This document shows, piece by piece, positions 32,776 through 41,927 of a DNA stretch of 64,000 nt (position 1 is the stretch's first letter; every line of letters begins with the position of its first letter). Where the stretch lies: the NCBI GenBank assembly GCA_000163695.1, contig GG774889.1, forward strand, positions 1,199,941 to 1,263,940, in the 5' to 3' direction. This stretch comes from Bacteroidetes oral taxon 274 str. F0058. Its GTDB lineage: Bacteria; Bacteroidota; Bacteroidia; Bacteroidales; Paludibacteraceae. The notes under the pieces were generated by a model that had not been told where the DNA came from, made no database searches, and saw only the letters and a list, made by a program, of their open reading frames with translations. Made by a program: the position numbers and the translations under genes.

Positions 32776-33870
32776 ATGCAAATATCACAAATAACAGATA
32801 CTCTTGAATCTTTCGCTCCGATAGCTCTACAAGAGAGTTTCGATAATTGTGGACTATTGGTAGGTAATCCGCAATGCGAGGCAACGGGTGTATTGCTATG
32901 TATCGATGTTGTAGAAAATATTGTAGACGAAGCCATTGCGTCAGGTTGTAATCTTATCGTTGCTCATCACCCGCTGATTTTCAGAGGGATAAAAAAACTT
33001 AACGGTAAAACCTACATCGAACGTTGTATCGAAAAGGCTGTCAAAAACGATGTGGCAATCTACGCTGCCCACACCAACTTCGATATTACCCGACGTGGCG
33101 TCAGTCATAGAATGGCAAAGTTACTAAACTTACATAATATCAGAATATTATCGCCTAAAAAAGATATACTGTGCAAGGTTGTTACATTCATACCGTACGA
33201 CTATCTGGAAAAACTAAAAGTAGCTGTGGCTCAGGTAGGAGCAGGTCATATAGGTAATTACGACTCTTGCTCGTTCTCCTCCTCGGGCGAAGGCTCGTTT
33301 AGAGCCTTGGAAGGAGCACAACCATTTGTAGGAGAGGCTTTTACTCTGCATACAGAGCAAGAGAGCAGAGTAGAGTGGATACTCCCCACGTATATACTTG
33401 ACAATGTGCTTAATACAATCAAATCCACTCATCCCTACGAAGAGCCGGCTATTGATGTTTACCCCCTTGCCAACAAGTGGGATAACTATGGGCTGGGCGT
33501 CGTGGGCGAACTGACGGAGGAGCGTACCGAAAAGGATTTCTTACTGCAGGTCAAAGACATTTTCGAGGTCAAAGCCATAAGGCATTCACCCCTTTTGAAC
33601 AAAAAAATAAGAACAGTGGCGCTATGCGGCGGCTCGGGAGCCGATTTTATCGCAGATGCAAAACGCAGTGGAGCAGACATATATCTTACAGGCGATATAA
33701 CATATCATCGTTTTTTCGAAGCCGAAAACAGTATTGTTATTGCCGATATCGGACACTTCGAGAGCGAACAGTATACGAAAGAAATTTTTTATGAACAAAT
33801 TACCAAAAAATTTCCTAACTTTGTAGTCCGTTTTTCGGAAGCGGAACGAAATATAGTTTCTTACTTCTGA
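32776..33870 (+). CDS. Nif3-like dinuclear metal centre hexameric protein
   Basis: A 364-residue member of the Nif3/YbgI family (DUF34) with the long form's middle insert. Metal-ligand motifs are VAHHPLIFRG near the N-terminus, AAHTNFD and the C-terminal GHFESEQYTKE. The family forms toroidal hexamers with a dinuclear metal site; a role as GTP cyclohydrolase I-like or metal-insertion protein has been suggested, but function is not settled. The start at 32776 follows the promoter at 32751-32758; longer in-frame starts lie upstream of it. The zinc-ribbon gene follows by 48 bp. Confidence 0.92.
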   Translation: MQISQITDTLESFAPIALQESFDNCGLLVGNPQCEATGVLLCIDVVENIVDEAIASGCNLIVAHHPLIFRGIKKLNGKTYIERCIEKAVKNDVAIYAAHTNFDITRRGVSHRMAKLLNLHNIRILSPKKDILCKVVTFIPYDYLEKLKVAVAQVGAGHIGNYDSCSFSSSGEGSFRALEGAQPFVGEAFTLHTEQESRVEWILPTYILDNVLNTIKSTHPYEEPAIDVYPLANKWDNYGLGVVGELTEERTEKDFLLQVKDIFEVKAIRHSPLLNKKIRTVALCGGSGADFIADAKRSGADIYLTGDITYHRFFEAENSIVIADIGHFESEQYTKEIFYEQITKKFPNFVVRFSEAERNIVSYF

Positions 33871-33918
33871 TAACGCTGTAATTATTTAATAAACAATATT
33901 TTAATATAGATATCATTT

Positions 33919-34764
33919 ATGGCAACAAAGAAGAAAACAGAGGTCAAAGAAGAGGAAGTAAAAGAGGTAAAAGTAGCCACGAAAACAGCAAAATCTTCAA
34001 AATCAGAGACTTCGGCATCAGTTCAAAATCAACAGGAACTATCTGTCGAAGACAGGCTGAAATCGCTCTACCAATTGCAAAAAGTGATGTCTAAAATAGA
34101 CGAAATCAAGATATTGAGAGGCGATCTCCCGATAGAAATACAAGATTTGGAAGACGAAGTTCTCGGGTTGCATACACGCCTCGAACGCTATACGACAGAG
34201 ATAAAAGACAACGAAAAAAAGATTGCTGCAGGCAAAAATGCCATCGAAGAGGCAAAATTGAAACTCGATAAAAAAGCAGAGCAGCAGAAGCAAGTAGTAA
34301 ACAATCGTGAATACGAGATACTTAGCAAAGAGATAGAAAACCTCGAACTCGATATACAGATTTACGAAAAGAACATAAACGACGCTAACTACGAGATAGA
34401 GAACAAAAAGAGCGAATTGGAAGCTCTCTCTGCACACATCGAGGAGAAGAACGAAGACCTTAGGCTCAAGAAGACAGAGCTCGACCAAATAATAGTAGAG
34501 ACCAAAAAGGAAGAAGAAGACCTTCGTGTGTCGGCAAAAAACCTTGAAGACGGAATAGACAACCGCCTGCTGACAGCATTCAAACGTATTCGTAAAAATG
34601 CCCGCAACGGCTTGGCGGTAGTACCTATCGAAAGAAACGCTTGCAGCGGTTGTTTTAGCAAAGTGCCGCCACAACGCCAGCTCGATATCCGCCAGCGTAA
34701 AAAAATCATCGTTTGCGAAAACTGCGGTCGTATAATCGTAGACCACGAGATGACCGACGAATAG
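33919..34764 (+). CDS. coiled-coil protein with C-terminal C4 zinc ribbon
   Basis: A 281-residue protein. After a charged, low-complexity N-terminus (1-40) comes a long antiparallel coiled coil (about 45-225). A C4 zinc ribbon closes the chain: NACSGCFSKVPPQ followed by KKIIVCENCGRIIVD. This is the CT398/HP0958-like architecture, whose members are linked to RNA or secretion chaperone roles. In Bacteroidetes it habitually follows the Nif3-like gene, as here. Precise function is unknown. Confidence 0.9.
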   Translation: MATKKKTEVKEEEVKEVKVATKTAKSSKSETSASVQNQQELSVEDRLKSLYQLQKVMSKIDEIKILRGDLPIEIQDLEDEVLGLHTRLERYTTEIKDNEKKIAAGKNAIEEAKLKLDKKAEQQKQVVNNREYEILSKEIENLELDIQIYEKNINDANYEIENKKSELEALSAHIEEKNEDLRLKKTELDQIIVETKKEEEDLRVSAKNLEDGIDNRLLTAFKRIRKNARNGLAVVPIERNACSGCFSKVPPQRQLDIRQRKKIIVCENCGRIIVDHEMTDE

Positions 34765-34987
34765 GCGTACCATATCTCTGCCACAGGAGGTATATCGGTC
34801 GATTCTGTATAGGAGGGGATTTCTACAAAAGCTCCGCAAATAAATAACATTTTACCATTTTAGTTTTTTATCATATTTATTACAACCTTGCATATCAACC
34901 TTATGCAGGGTTTGTTTTTTGTGCGTAGTGTCCTTAAATAATACTCCTCTCGTAAGAAATTTGTATATAAAAAGCAACTAATATTAC

Positions 34988-35033
34988 TTACTTGTTTGCT
35001 TCTTTTTCGGTTCCGGGGTTAGCAAACAAGTAA
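34988..35033. repeat. perfect 13-bp inverted repeat
   Basis: TTACTTGTTTGCT (34988-35000) and AGCAAACAAGTAA (35021-35033) flank a 20-nt loop. No T-run follows, so it is not a clear terminator. Role unknown. Confidence 0.6.
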
Positions 35034-35946
35034 TGAAATAATGCACAAAGCAATCAAACAAATAACACCTGCTGCTGCCATAAATCTCAATCTATTTTGT
35101 CATATATTTATATAAAACAATTGCTACATAAATATGAAAACACGCCCCCTTCATATTTATAAACCACACAACGAGCATACTTTTCTCAATCATTTTATAT
35201 AATAAAATACACCATATTTCATATTAATAAAAACAAGACATAAATACGAATATTTCCTATTAACAACGAAGTTTCTATATAAATAATTAGCATAAAATCA
35301 GTATTTTAATAAAGCAATATAATTTAATACATTATCTGCGAATCGCTGTATGTTATTTGTATTTATAAATATACTACTAAATATATGTATTTTAAGAGAT
35401 AATATATTATATATTAGTATATTGCATAGTAGGATATAATCTAATACTTTATATTTAACCCAAATACCCTATTTCTAAAACAAAAAGATAAAATATTACT
35501 CCGTATAAAACTATTTTTTACCCTGCACAGTATATACGGAGAAAAAAATAGCTTTTTTAGAATTGTCGACAAAAACAATACGTTCGCAGATTTTTTACTT
35601 ATAAACATCAAAAAAAATATCATTTCACACCAAAAGTATTAATACGCTTATTCACAGACAATTAATATTTTATCGTACTTTAAGCCAAAATAGAGCAAAT
35701 AGGGCATAAAAACATATCATTCGCAGCGTAAATATTTTTTACTACTAAGACCGAAAATTAGTTGAACATAGACAATCGTAAGAACACTCATTGCCGAGAG
35801 GTGTCGACAGCCGATGCTGAGCGTTCGATAGTTGTATGTGAGAGTAAAAAATTGAGAGATTAGTCATATTTTCTAATTTATAAAAATAAAATCAATCCTA
35901 TATTAGTTGTTTTATAAATATGTTTTTGTGTTTATATAAATTTATT

Positions 35947-35954
35947 TATCTTTG
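35947..35954 (+). promoter_or_regulatory. -7 promoter element of the XRE gene
   Basis: TATCTTTG lies 33 bp before the ATG at 35987. Confidence 0.55.
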
Positions 35955-35986
35955 TAAATTCGTTTTTATAACTAATATCTATAATT

Positions 35987-36478
35987 ATGCACAGTAGAAT
36001 ATTTAGGTTTATAGAGAGTCTTCAGATGACGCAGTCCGATTTTGCAAGTAAGACAGGAATAAGTCCCTCGGCACTGACACAGCTCAAAAACAATGCAGGC
36101 AACCTGTCGATAGACAACGTAATAAAAATAAAAAAGGCTTTCCCAAACATCTCCTTAGATTGGCTTATTTCGGGCGACGGAGAGATGTATGAGAAAATAA
36201 ACGATTCTCAGAGCCCCAGTTTGTTTCCAGATTTCGTAGATAACGCAGCCAAACAAGAGACTACGCCGCCCGCTGCTGCCTACGAAGAGACGAGGCGTAG
36301 TGTCTCGGAAAACGATGAACGAACCATACCTATACCTGCCACTGCTACGGCTGCAACGGAGGCGTCTAAGGAGGTGAAGGTCGTCGAAAAAGTAGTTGAA
36401 AAGATTGTAGAGAGGAGCATACGTAAGATAATAGTTTTCTACGACGACGGCAAGTTCGAGGAGTTGGTAAAAGAGTGA
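35987..36478 (+). CDS. XRE-family helix-turn-helix regulator
   Basis: A 163-residue DNA-binding protein. Residues 1-65 are a phage-repressor-like HTH (MTQSDFASKTGISPSALTQ, then ISLDWLISGDGEM). The middle is a flexible Pro/Thr/Ala-rich linker and the C-terminus a short KVVEKVVEKIVE helix followed by IRKIIVFYDDGKFEELVKE. This layout is common in Bacteroidales orphan regulators. It sits 63 bp upstream of kamD, which has its own promoter, so control of lysine fermentation is only a guess. Confidence 0.85.
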   Translation: MHSRIFRFIESLQMTQSDFASKTGISPSALTQLKNNAGNLSIDNVIKIKKAFPNISLDWLISGDGEMYEKINDSQSPSLFPDFVDNAAKQETTPPAAAYEETRRSVSENDERTIPIPATATAATEASKEVKVVEKVVEKIVERSIRKIIVFYDDGKFEELVKE

Positions 36479-36503
36479 CACGCCTCGTTATGCAAAAAAT
36501 TAC

Positions 36504-36511
36504 TAACTTTG
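36504..36511 (+). promoter_or_regulatory. -7 promoter element of kamD
   Basis: TAACTTTG lies 30 bp before the ATG at 36542. Confidence 0.55.
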
Positions 36512-36541
36512 CGTGCTTTAATTTAAATATACAGAAAAAAT

Positions 36542-38098
36542 ATGCAAAGTAAACTCGGACTTGATTCTCAGAAGATTTCGCACGCCAAACAGATAGCAAA
36601 AAATATAGCCGGCGATGTGCAAAATTTTGTCGATGGCTATACTACCGTTACCGTAGAGCGTACCGTATGCCGCCTTCTTGGCATAGATGGTGTAGATGCC
36701 AACGGAGTGCCTCTGCCCAACGTAGTGGTAGACCACCTCAAAAACAACGGCATACTGGGCGAAGGTATTATGTTTTGGCTCGGCAATACGATGATAAACA
36801 CAGGGCTCACCACTCAGGAGATAGCCGAGAGGGTCGCCCAAGACAAACTCGATATATCGAGGCAAAAAATAAACTCTCGCAGCGAGATAGAAGCTGTCTT
36901 ACAACCGATTATAAACAAGACCATCGAACGCATAACCGAACGCCGCCACAAACGCGAACATTTCATCGAGACCGTCGGCGAGGGTACCAAACCCTATCTG
37001 TATGTCATCGTGGCAACGGGTAATATATACGAAGACGTCGTACAGGCTCAGGCTGCCGCACGGCAAGGAGCCGATATTATCGCCGTCATACGTACTACGG
37101 GGCAGAGCCTGCTCGACTATGTGCCCTATGGAGCTACCACAGAGGGATTCGGCGGTACGTTCGCCACGCAGGAAAACTTCCGTATAATGCGTAAAGCTCT
37201 CGACGAAGTAGGAGCGGAAATAGGGCGTTACATACGTCTCTGCAACTACTGTTCGGGGCTATGTATGCCCGAAATAGCCGCTATGGGAGCACTCGAAGGA
37301 CTCGACGTTATGCTCAACGACGCTCTGTACGGTATCCTTTTCCGCGACATCAACCCGCAGCGAACGCTCATAGACCAATTTTTCAGCCGCGTAATCAATG
37401 GTTTTGCAGGAGTCATAATCAATACCGGTGAAGACAATTACCTGACTACCGCCGATGCTGTCGAAGCGGCTCACACCGTCTTGGCGTCGGACTGTATCAA
37501 CGAACAGCTTGCCGCTATCGCAGGGCTGCCCGAGGAGCAGATGGGGCTGGGACACGCCTTCGAGATGAACCCCGAACTCGAAAACGGTTTCCTCTTCGAG
37601 CTGGCACAGGCTCAGATGACACGCGAGATTTTCCCCAACGCACCTCTGAAGTATATGCCGCCCACCAAGTTTATGACAGGCAATATATTCCGCGGACACA
37701 TACAAGACGCACTCTTCAATATCATCGGCATCTGGACACACCAGGGACTGCAGCTACTCGGTATGCCCACCGAAGCCATACATACGCCCTTTATGAGCGA
37801 CCGTTACCTGAGTATCGAAAACGCAAAATATATCTTCGGCAATATGAAGAGCATAGGCGACGAGATGGAGTTCAAAAAGGACGGTATCATACAGAGCCGT
37901 GCCCAAAAGGTGCTCGACGACACAATTGAGCTATTGGACAAACTACAGACCGAAGGACTCTTTACGGCTCTCGAAAAAGGTATCTTCGGCGACGTAAAAC
38001 GCTCTAAGACGGGAGGCAAGGGACTCGACGGCGTTGTCCGCAAAGGCGAGAATTATTTCAACTCGTTCATACCGCTGATGAAAGACAGGAAAAAATGA
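36542..38098 (+). CDS. kamD: lysine 5,6-aminomutase alpha subunit
   Basis: A 518-residue TIM-barrel subunit of the B12- and PLP-dependent aminomutase that moves the terminal amino group of beta-lysine or D-lysine during lysine fermentation to acetate and butyrate. Family features are ERTVCRLLGIDGVD, RTTGQSLLDYVPYGATTEGFGG across 183-204, LCNYCSGLCMPEIA and the C-terminal DGVVRKGENYFN. Length equals known KamD (about 516). KamE, the B12-binding beta subunit of about 260 residues, normally follows directly but is absent here; the next genes encode DUF4230 proteins. Confidence 0.92.
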   Translation: MQSKLGLDSQKISHAKQIAKNIAGDVQNFVDGYTTVTVERTVCRLLGIDGVDANGVPLPNVVVDHLKNNGILGEGIMFWLGNTMINTGLTTQEIAERVAQDKLDISRQKINSRSEIEAVLQPIINKTIERITERRHKREHFIETVGEGTKPYLYVIVATGNIYEDVVQAQAAARQGADIIAVIRTTGQSLLDYVPYGATTEGFGGTFATQENFRIMRKALDEVGAEIGRYIRLCNYCSGLCMPEIAAMGALEGLDVMLNDALYGILFRDINPQRTLIDQFFSRVINGFAGVIINTGEDNYLTTADAVEAAHTVLASDCINEQLAAIAGLPEEQMGLGHAFEMNPELENGFLFELAQAQMTREIFPNAPLKYMPPTKFMTGNIFRGHIQDALFNIIGIWTHQGLQLLGMPTEAIHTPFMSDRYLSIENAKYIFGNMKSIGDEMEFKKDGIIQSRAQKVLDDTIELLDKLQTEGLFTALEKGIFGDVKRSKTGGKGLDGVVRKGENYFNSFIPLMKDRKK

Positions 38099-38157
38099 TT
38101 TTTTTTAAGTCAAACGATATTGTATATTAAATTGTTGTCAATAAAAATAGTAGTTTT

Positions 38158-38733
38158 ATGATTAAAAAGTTAACGGTTAAGACTTTGTTTTCTATTTGTT
38201 TTGTTTCTTTCTTTTCTTGTAGTCCAGATATTAGTTATAAACAAATGGAAGAGCAAGTAGGTAAAATAACATCATTGACCGAACTCGGTACGGTAGAATA
38301 TGTCGTTACAAAAATAGTAAAAGCAAACGACGACGCTACTTGGTACAAATTCGGGGATAGGAAAATACTATTTTCTTGTAAAGCAATTCTAAAATCAGGA
38401 ATTGATTTGAGTAAATTGGAAGATAGCGACATTCAAGTAAATACTGAAGAAAAGACTATAACTATTACTTTGCCCAACGCGGAATTATTATCTGTTAATT
38501 TAAAACCTGAAAATATCAAATTGATTTATGAAAAAACGTCCATAACACGTTCTTCTTTTTCAAACAAAGAGCGAGATGCCGTTTTAGCCCAAGGTGAAGC
38601 AGATATACTAAAAAGTGTTCCTGATATGGGAATTTTTGATGATGCAGAGAATAACGCAAAACTGTTCTTAGAGGCATTTTTTAAACAAGCCGGATTTACA
38701 AATGTAAATATAGAATTCAAAAAACACAGTTAA
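38158..38733 (+). CDS. DUF4230 lipoprotein
   Basis: A 191-residue envelope protein with an SPII signal (FVSFFSC-SPD). The mature part shows the DUF4230 pattern: an amphipathic start (LTELGTVEYVVTKIV), DRKILFSCKAILKSGIDLSKLEDSDI, then TITITLPNAELLSVNL and a C-terminal amphipathic helix with FKQAGFTNVNIEF. It is a tandem paralogue of the next gene, 6 bp downstream. Function unknown. Confidence 0.82.
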   Translation: MIKKLTVKTLFSICFVSFFSCSPDISYKQMEEQVGKITSLTELGTVEYVVTKIVKANDDATWYKFGDRKILFSCKAILKSGIDLSKLEDSDIQVNTEEKTITITLPNAELLSVNLKPENIKLIYEKTSITRSSFSNKERDAVLAQGEADILKSVPDMGIFDDAENNAKLFLEAFFKQAGFTNVNIEFKKHS

Positions 38734-38739
38734 TTTATT

Positions 38740-39312
38740 ATGAAGAAAGTCATTATAGTAATAGTAATTTTAGTAATTTGTATTGTTGCTGTTTTAATCG
38801 GATGGAAATTCTATAATAATGGTAACTTTCAAAATATTTTCACATCAAAACCGATTACTATCGATAAGACAGAGAATGTTATAGAGGAGATAAATAAATT
38901 AGCCGAGTTTACTACTGCTACATATTATCAAGAAATAACCATCAACAAACTAAAAAAAAGAACTTTATTTGATGACGAGTTGGTTATCATAGTAAAAGGT
39001 AAAGTCCGTGCGGGTTTTGATATGTCGACTTTGACCGAAGGAGATGTAATTATCGAAAATCAAACCATTCGCATAAAACTCCCTCCCGTTAAAATATTAG
39101 ATGTCATTACCAATCCGTCTAATTTTGAAACGTTCGTAGAGTCTGGAAAATGGTCTTTTAAAGAGGTAAATAAATACAAAAAAGAAGCAAGAGAAAGGCT
39201 CGAAAAGAATGCTATCGACGGCGGAATATTGGACTTGGCAAAAAAGTCGGGAGTAGAAAAACTTACTGCTCTATTCAAAAACCTTGGATTTGCAGAAGTC
39301 GTAATTGAGTAA
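38740..39312 (+). CDS. DUF4230 membrane-anchored protein
   Basis: A 190-residue paralogue of the preceding lipoprotein, anchored instead by an N-terminal transmembrane helix (VIIVIVILVICIVAVLIGW, 3-21). Shared features are EINKLAEFTTATYYQEI, a V-K-G-K-V-R-A-G-F-D-M motif, ITI/IRIKLPPVKILDV and the C-terminal LFKNLGFAEVVIE. The two may work as a pair at the inner face and the envelope. No function is known. Confidence 0.82.
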   Translation: MKKVIIVIVILVICIVAVLIGWKFYNNGNFQNIFTSKPITIDKTENVIEEINKLAEFTTATYYQEITINKLKKRTLFDDELVIIVKGKVRAGFDMSTLTEGDVIIENQTIRIKLPPVKILDVITNPSNFETFVESGKWSFKEVNKYKKEARERLEKNAIDGGILDLAKKSGVEKLTALFKNLGFAEVVIE

Positions 39313-39340
39313 TCAATAAATTAAATAAAATATATAAGAT

Positions 39341-40093
39341 ATGAAAATAGTAAATCAGATTCTAAGATTGATATTGTTAATAATCACAATGTCAATAGTT
39401 TTATTTATGTTCCTAGGAGATATTGCAAAAAATAGTATGGCAGTTACAATATTTTCTATTGCATTAGGTATTTATGCTTTTATAATATGTGTAGTTGGCA
39501 ATAGAATTACCAAGGCTAAAATATGGGCTTGGGGGTACGTATTGATTTTGTTAGGACTTGTATTGTCTCTTATGCTATTAGCAGCACAAAAAGAAGATAC
39601 AGATACTCATTCTAATTGGGTATATTACATAGTATATGCCGTATTTGCATGTTATGTACTTTATAAGGTAGCTTCTAAGAAAAAATATTCTGATGAGAAA
39701 GACCATAAAGAATATAGAGTGACAGATGAAAGAAGAAATATAAAAAGTATTAGTAGAGAAGAGGAAAGAATAAGACAAGAAAAAGAGGATGAGGAGGAGA
39801 ATGAAAGAATAAGACAAGAAAAGGAAGAAAAAAGAAGACGAAAAGAGGAAGAATTTAAAATAAAAAAATTAATTGAGGGTAAATACCATATAAGAATTGT
39901 TGGTTGGGTAGATGGACGTTCAATTGATAAAGAATTCATAATAGATAGTACCCAAAGAGCAGGATTTAGCAACAGGAGCAATTTAGAAAATTGGGCAAGA
40001 GCAAATTACCCAGGTAAGGAGTATAAAGGACTTAATGCATATATACGTAGTTGTAATTTTCAAGATTATGAAAAATATAAGGAACTATTTTGA
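39341..40093 (+). CDS. membrane protein with Glu/Arg-rich coiled coil
   Basis: A 250-residue unrecognised protein. Residues 1-110 hold four hydrophobic helices, 115-175 an extremely charged E/R/K coiled coil (EEERIRQEKEDEEENERIR), and 180-250 a compact soluble domain (YHIRIVGWVDGRSIDKEF, then WARANYPGKEYKGLNAYIRS). It follows the DUF4230 pair by 28 bp on the same strand and is similarly AT-rich. A terminator closes the group at 40134. Confidence 0.7.
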   Translation: MKIVNQILRLILLIITMSIVLFMFLGDIAKNSMAVTIFSIALGIYAFIICVVGNRITKAKIWAWGYVLILLGLVLSLMLLAAQKEDTDTHSNWVYYIVYAVFACYVLYKVASKKKYSDEKDHKEYRVTDERRNIKSISREEERIRQEKEDEEENERIRQEKEEKRRRKEEEFKIKKLIEGKYHIRIVGWVDGRSIDKEFIIDSTQRAGFSNRSNLENWARANYPGKEYKGLNAYIRSCNFQDYEKYKELF

Positions 40094-40133
40094 TTCAATA
40101 ATTAAATTAGAACCAATATATTTTGTATAATGT

Positions 40134-40170
40134 AATAGAGGCGTATATGTGTAATACGTCTCTATTTTTA
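40134..40170 (+). terminator. terminator after the DUF4230 cluster
   Basis: AATAGAGGCGTA (40134-40145) pairs with TACGTCTCTATT (40155-40166), followed by TTTATTTT. It may serve both directions. Confidence 0.7.
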
Positions 40171-41283
40171 TTTTGGGAACTGCATTGTGATACAGTGTAG
40201 CGAACCGTGTTGCTTTATAAGCGGCAAGCAGTCGACGAGTACTACCTCGCGGTCGGGGAATATGTCTTGCAGCCTGCGGCGGGCAAGTTCGTCTTTTTGA
40301 GGTGAGCCGTACGAAGGCACTACGACAGCTCCATTGATTATCAAGAAGTTGGCATAAGTAGCAGGTAATCTCTCGCCCTCTACGACTACCTCGTCAGCCA
40401 TAGGCAGCGGCACGAGAGAATAGGGTAGTCCCCGACCGGTCCTGAAAGCCTTCAATTCCTCTTCCATCGCTCTAAGTTCATTGTAATGAGCGTCTCCCGT
40501 ATCGGTGCATTGTACGTATGCAATCGTATCTTCGTTGCAGAAACGTGCCAAGGTGTCTATGTGGCTGTCGGTATCGTCGCCTTGCAGAGCTCCGTTTCGT
40601 AGCCACAAGAAGCGGTTGGCTCCCAGATGTCGGCTCAGGAGTGCCTCCAGACCGCTTTTTTCCAGATAATTACGGTTGTCCGATAGCAGACATTGCTCGG
40701 TGGTAAGTATCGTTCCCTGCCCGTCGGATTCTATACTGCCGCCTTCGAGTATTATCTGCTTGAGGTCTAAACACTTATACTCAGACCAAATATTACCGTA
40801 AAGAGCAAAAAGCCTCTCGGTAATGAGGTTGTCGCTATTGGCGGCAAATTTGAGCCCCCAGCCATTGAACCCGAAGTCGAGCACTCGCTTTTCGGTCATC
40901 GGCAGTCGTCGGCTTTGTCCGCCGTCTTGCAGCAGGCTGTCGAATACGGTGATACCTCCGAAGTCGCGTGCCCAGGTATCGTTGGTCTCCACCTGCACGA
41001 GAGTCAGGGTAGTATAGTCTGTGGTAGTCATAACTGCCATATCGCTGTCGCTGCCGTCCCTCCAAGTGCCTGTAATCTCTTGCGACAGACGTTTACGGGC
41101 TTCGACCGTGTCGTTGCAGAGCAAGACCACATTCTGATACCTCAATATAGTACTTATTATATGTGTATAACAACAGATTACTTCGTCGAGCATATAGCAC
41201 CAATCGGTCTGTGCGTGGGGGAGAGCAAGCATAACGAAATCCTGCGGTTCCCACTCGGCGGGCAGTCTTCTACCGACAGTCAT
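40168..41283 (-). CDS. aguA: agmatine deiminase (PAD_porph family)
   Basis: A 371-residue guanidino-modifying enzyme that turns agmatine into N-carbamoylputrescine and ammonia. It shows WEPQDFVMLALPH at the N-terminus, the WARDFGGITVF substrate loop, EGGSIESDG, HIDTLARF with the catalytic His, and the nucleophile Cys364 in HGSLHC. The lack of a signal peptide and the short length argue for agmatine deiminase rather than the secreted peptidylarginine deiminase of Porphyromonas. It lies 21 bp after the small membrane protein upstream. Confidence 0.9.
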   Translation of the reverse strand: MTVGRRLPAEWEPQDFVMLALPHAQTDWCYMLDEVICCYTHIISTILRYQNVVLLCNDTVEARKRLSQEITGTWRDGSDSDMAVMTTTDYTTLTLVQVETNDTWARDFGGITVFDSLLQDGGQSRRLPMTEKRVLDFGFNGWGLKFAANSDNLITERLFALYGNIWSEYKCLDLKQIILEGGSIESDGQGTILTTEQCLLSDNRNYLEKSGLEALLSRHLGANRFLWLRNGALQGDDTDSHIDTLARFCNEDTIAYVQCTDTGDAHYNELRAMEEELKAFRTGRGLPYSLVPLPMADEVVVEGERLPATYANFLIINGAVVVPSYGSPQKDELARRRLQDIFPDREVVLVDCLPLIKQHGSLHCITMQFPK

Positions 41284-41304
41284 AATAGGCTGATATATAA
41301 ATTA

Positions 41305-41691
41305 TTATTGATGCTCGTTGTAAACGCTTTCAATTTTATCTACCACATAGCAACTTGTGCCACGCCACGGAAGTGGGGCGAAGTACTCTTTGTAGTGTAG
41401 CTGTACGTTGCTGCCGGAGAGTTTCATAAGCTCGTCGGCAAGCGAGGGGTCGGCTACCGAAAACCGAAATTCGTTGTTCTGTATCGTTCCCTGAATCTGC
41501 GACTTGAAGCCTTCCTGAATCAGAATGCCTTCGTAGGTCTTGAATACATATCCTTTATAAACCAGATAGTTGAGGTTACCGGCTTTGATACCTTCGCCGA
41601 ATACATAGAAGTAACGCACATATACGAATATTGCTGCTATGGCAATAATACAGGCTATGGAGATTGATATGATTTTTGTTTTACGTTTCAT
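41305..41691 (-). CDS. small membrane-anchored protein of unknown function
   Basis: A 128-residue protein with one N-terminal transmembrane helix (IISISIACIIAIAAIFVYV) and a periplasmic domain (GEGIKAGNLNYLVYKGYVFKTYEG and YFAPLPWRGTSCYVV). The GxKAGNLxxLxYKGxxFKTYEG pattern is common in Bacteroidetes proteins annotated only as hypothetical. It probably shares a transcript with aguA. Confidence 0.75.
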   Translation of the reverse strand: MKRKTKIISISIACIIAIAAIFVYVRYFYVFGEGIKAGNLNYLVYKGYVFKTYEGILIQEGFKSQIQGTIQNNEFRFSVADPSLADELMKLSGSNVQLHYKEYFAPLPWRGTSCYVVDKIESVYNEHQ

Positions 41692-41927
41692 TATGATAAC
41701 CGTTTTAGTTGTATTGAAAAATAATGGAATTAATAGACTGCAAAGATACGAAAAAATAGTTTCGATATTACCGACCGAGACAGAAAAAATTATAGGAAAA
41801 AAACAATCTCATTTTTTCCTATAATTTATATTATGTTAAATAGAAATTCTTATAATCGTGTGAATAGTAATTTTTTACTGATTGAATATATACATTTATT
41901 AATAATAAAAAATAGGAGAATAAAAAA

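Larger units (their letters stand above)
34765..35986. other. 1.2-kb AT-rich intergenic region
   Basis: No credible gene is visible; a 60-codon frame at 35441-35623 (minus) is low-complexity and unsupported. The region contains a 13-bp inverted repeat (34988-35033), a set of interleaved complementary segments (35499-35551), a less AT-rich patch at 35790-35850 and, at its end, the promoter of the XRE gene. Confidence 0.6.

Noticed and set aside
32691..32936. N-terminal extension of the hemerythrin-like protein
   Set aside because: It runs through both divergent promoters and into the Nif3-like coding region; 32690 gives a complete protein.
35441..35623. 60-codon minus-strand gene in the AT-rich gap
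   Set aside because: Low-complexity Phe/Lys/Ile/Ser composition with no promoter, ribosome-binding site or family resemblance.
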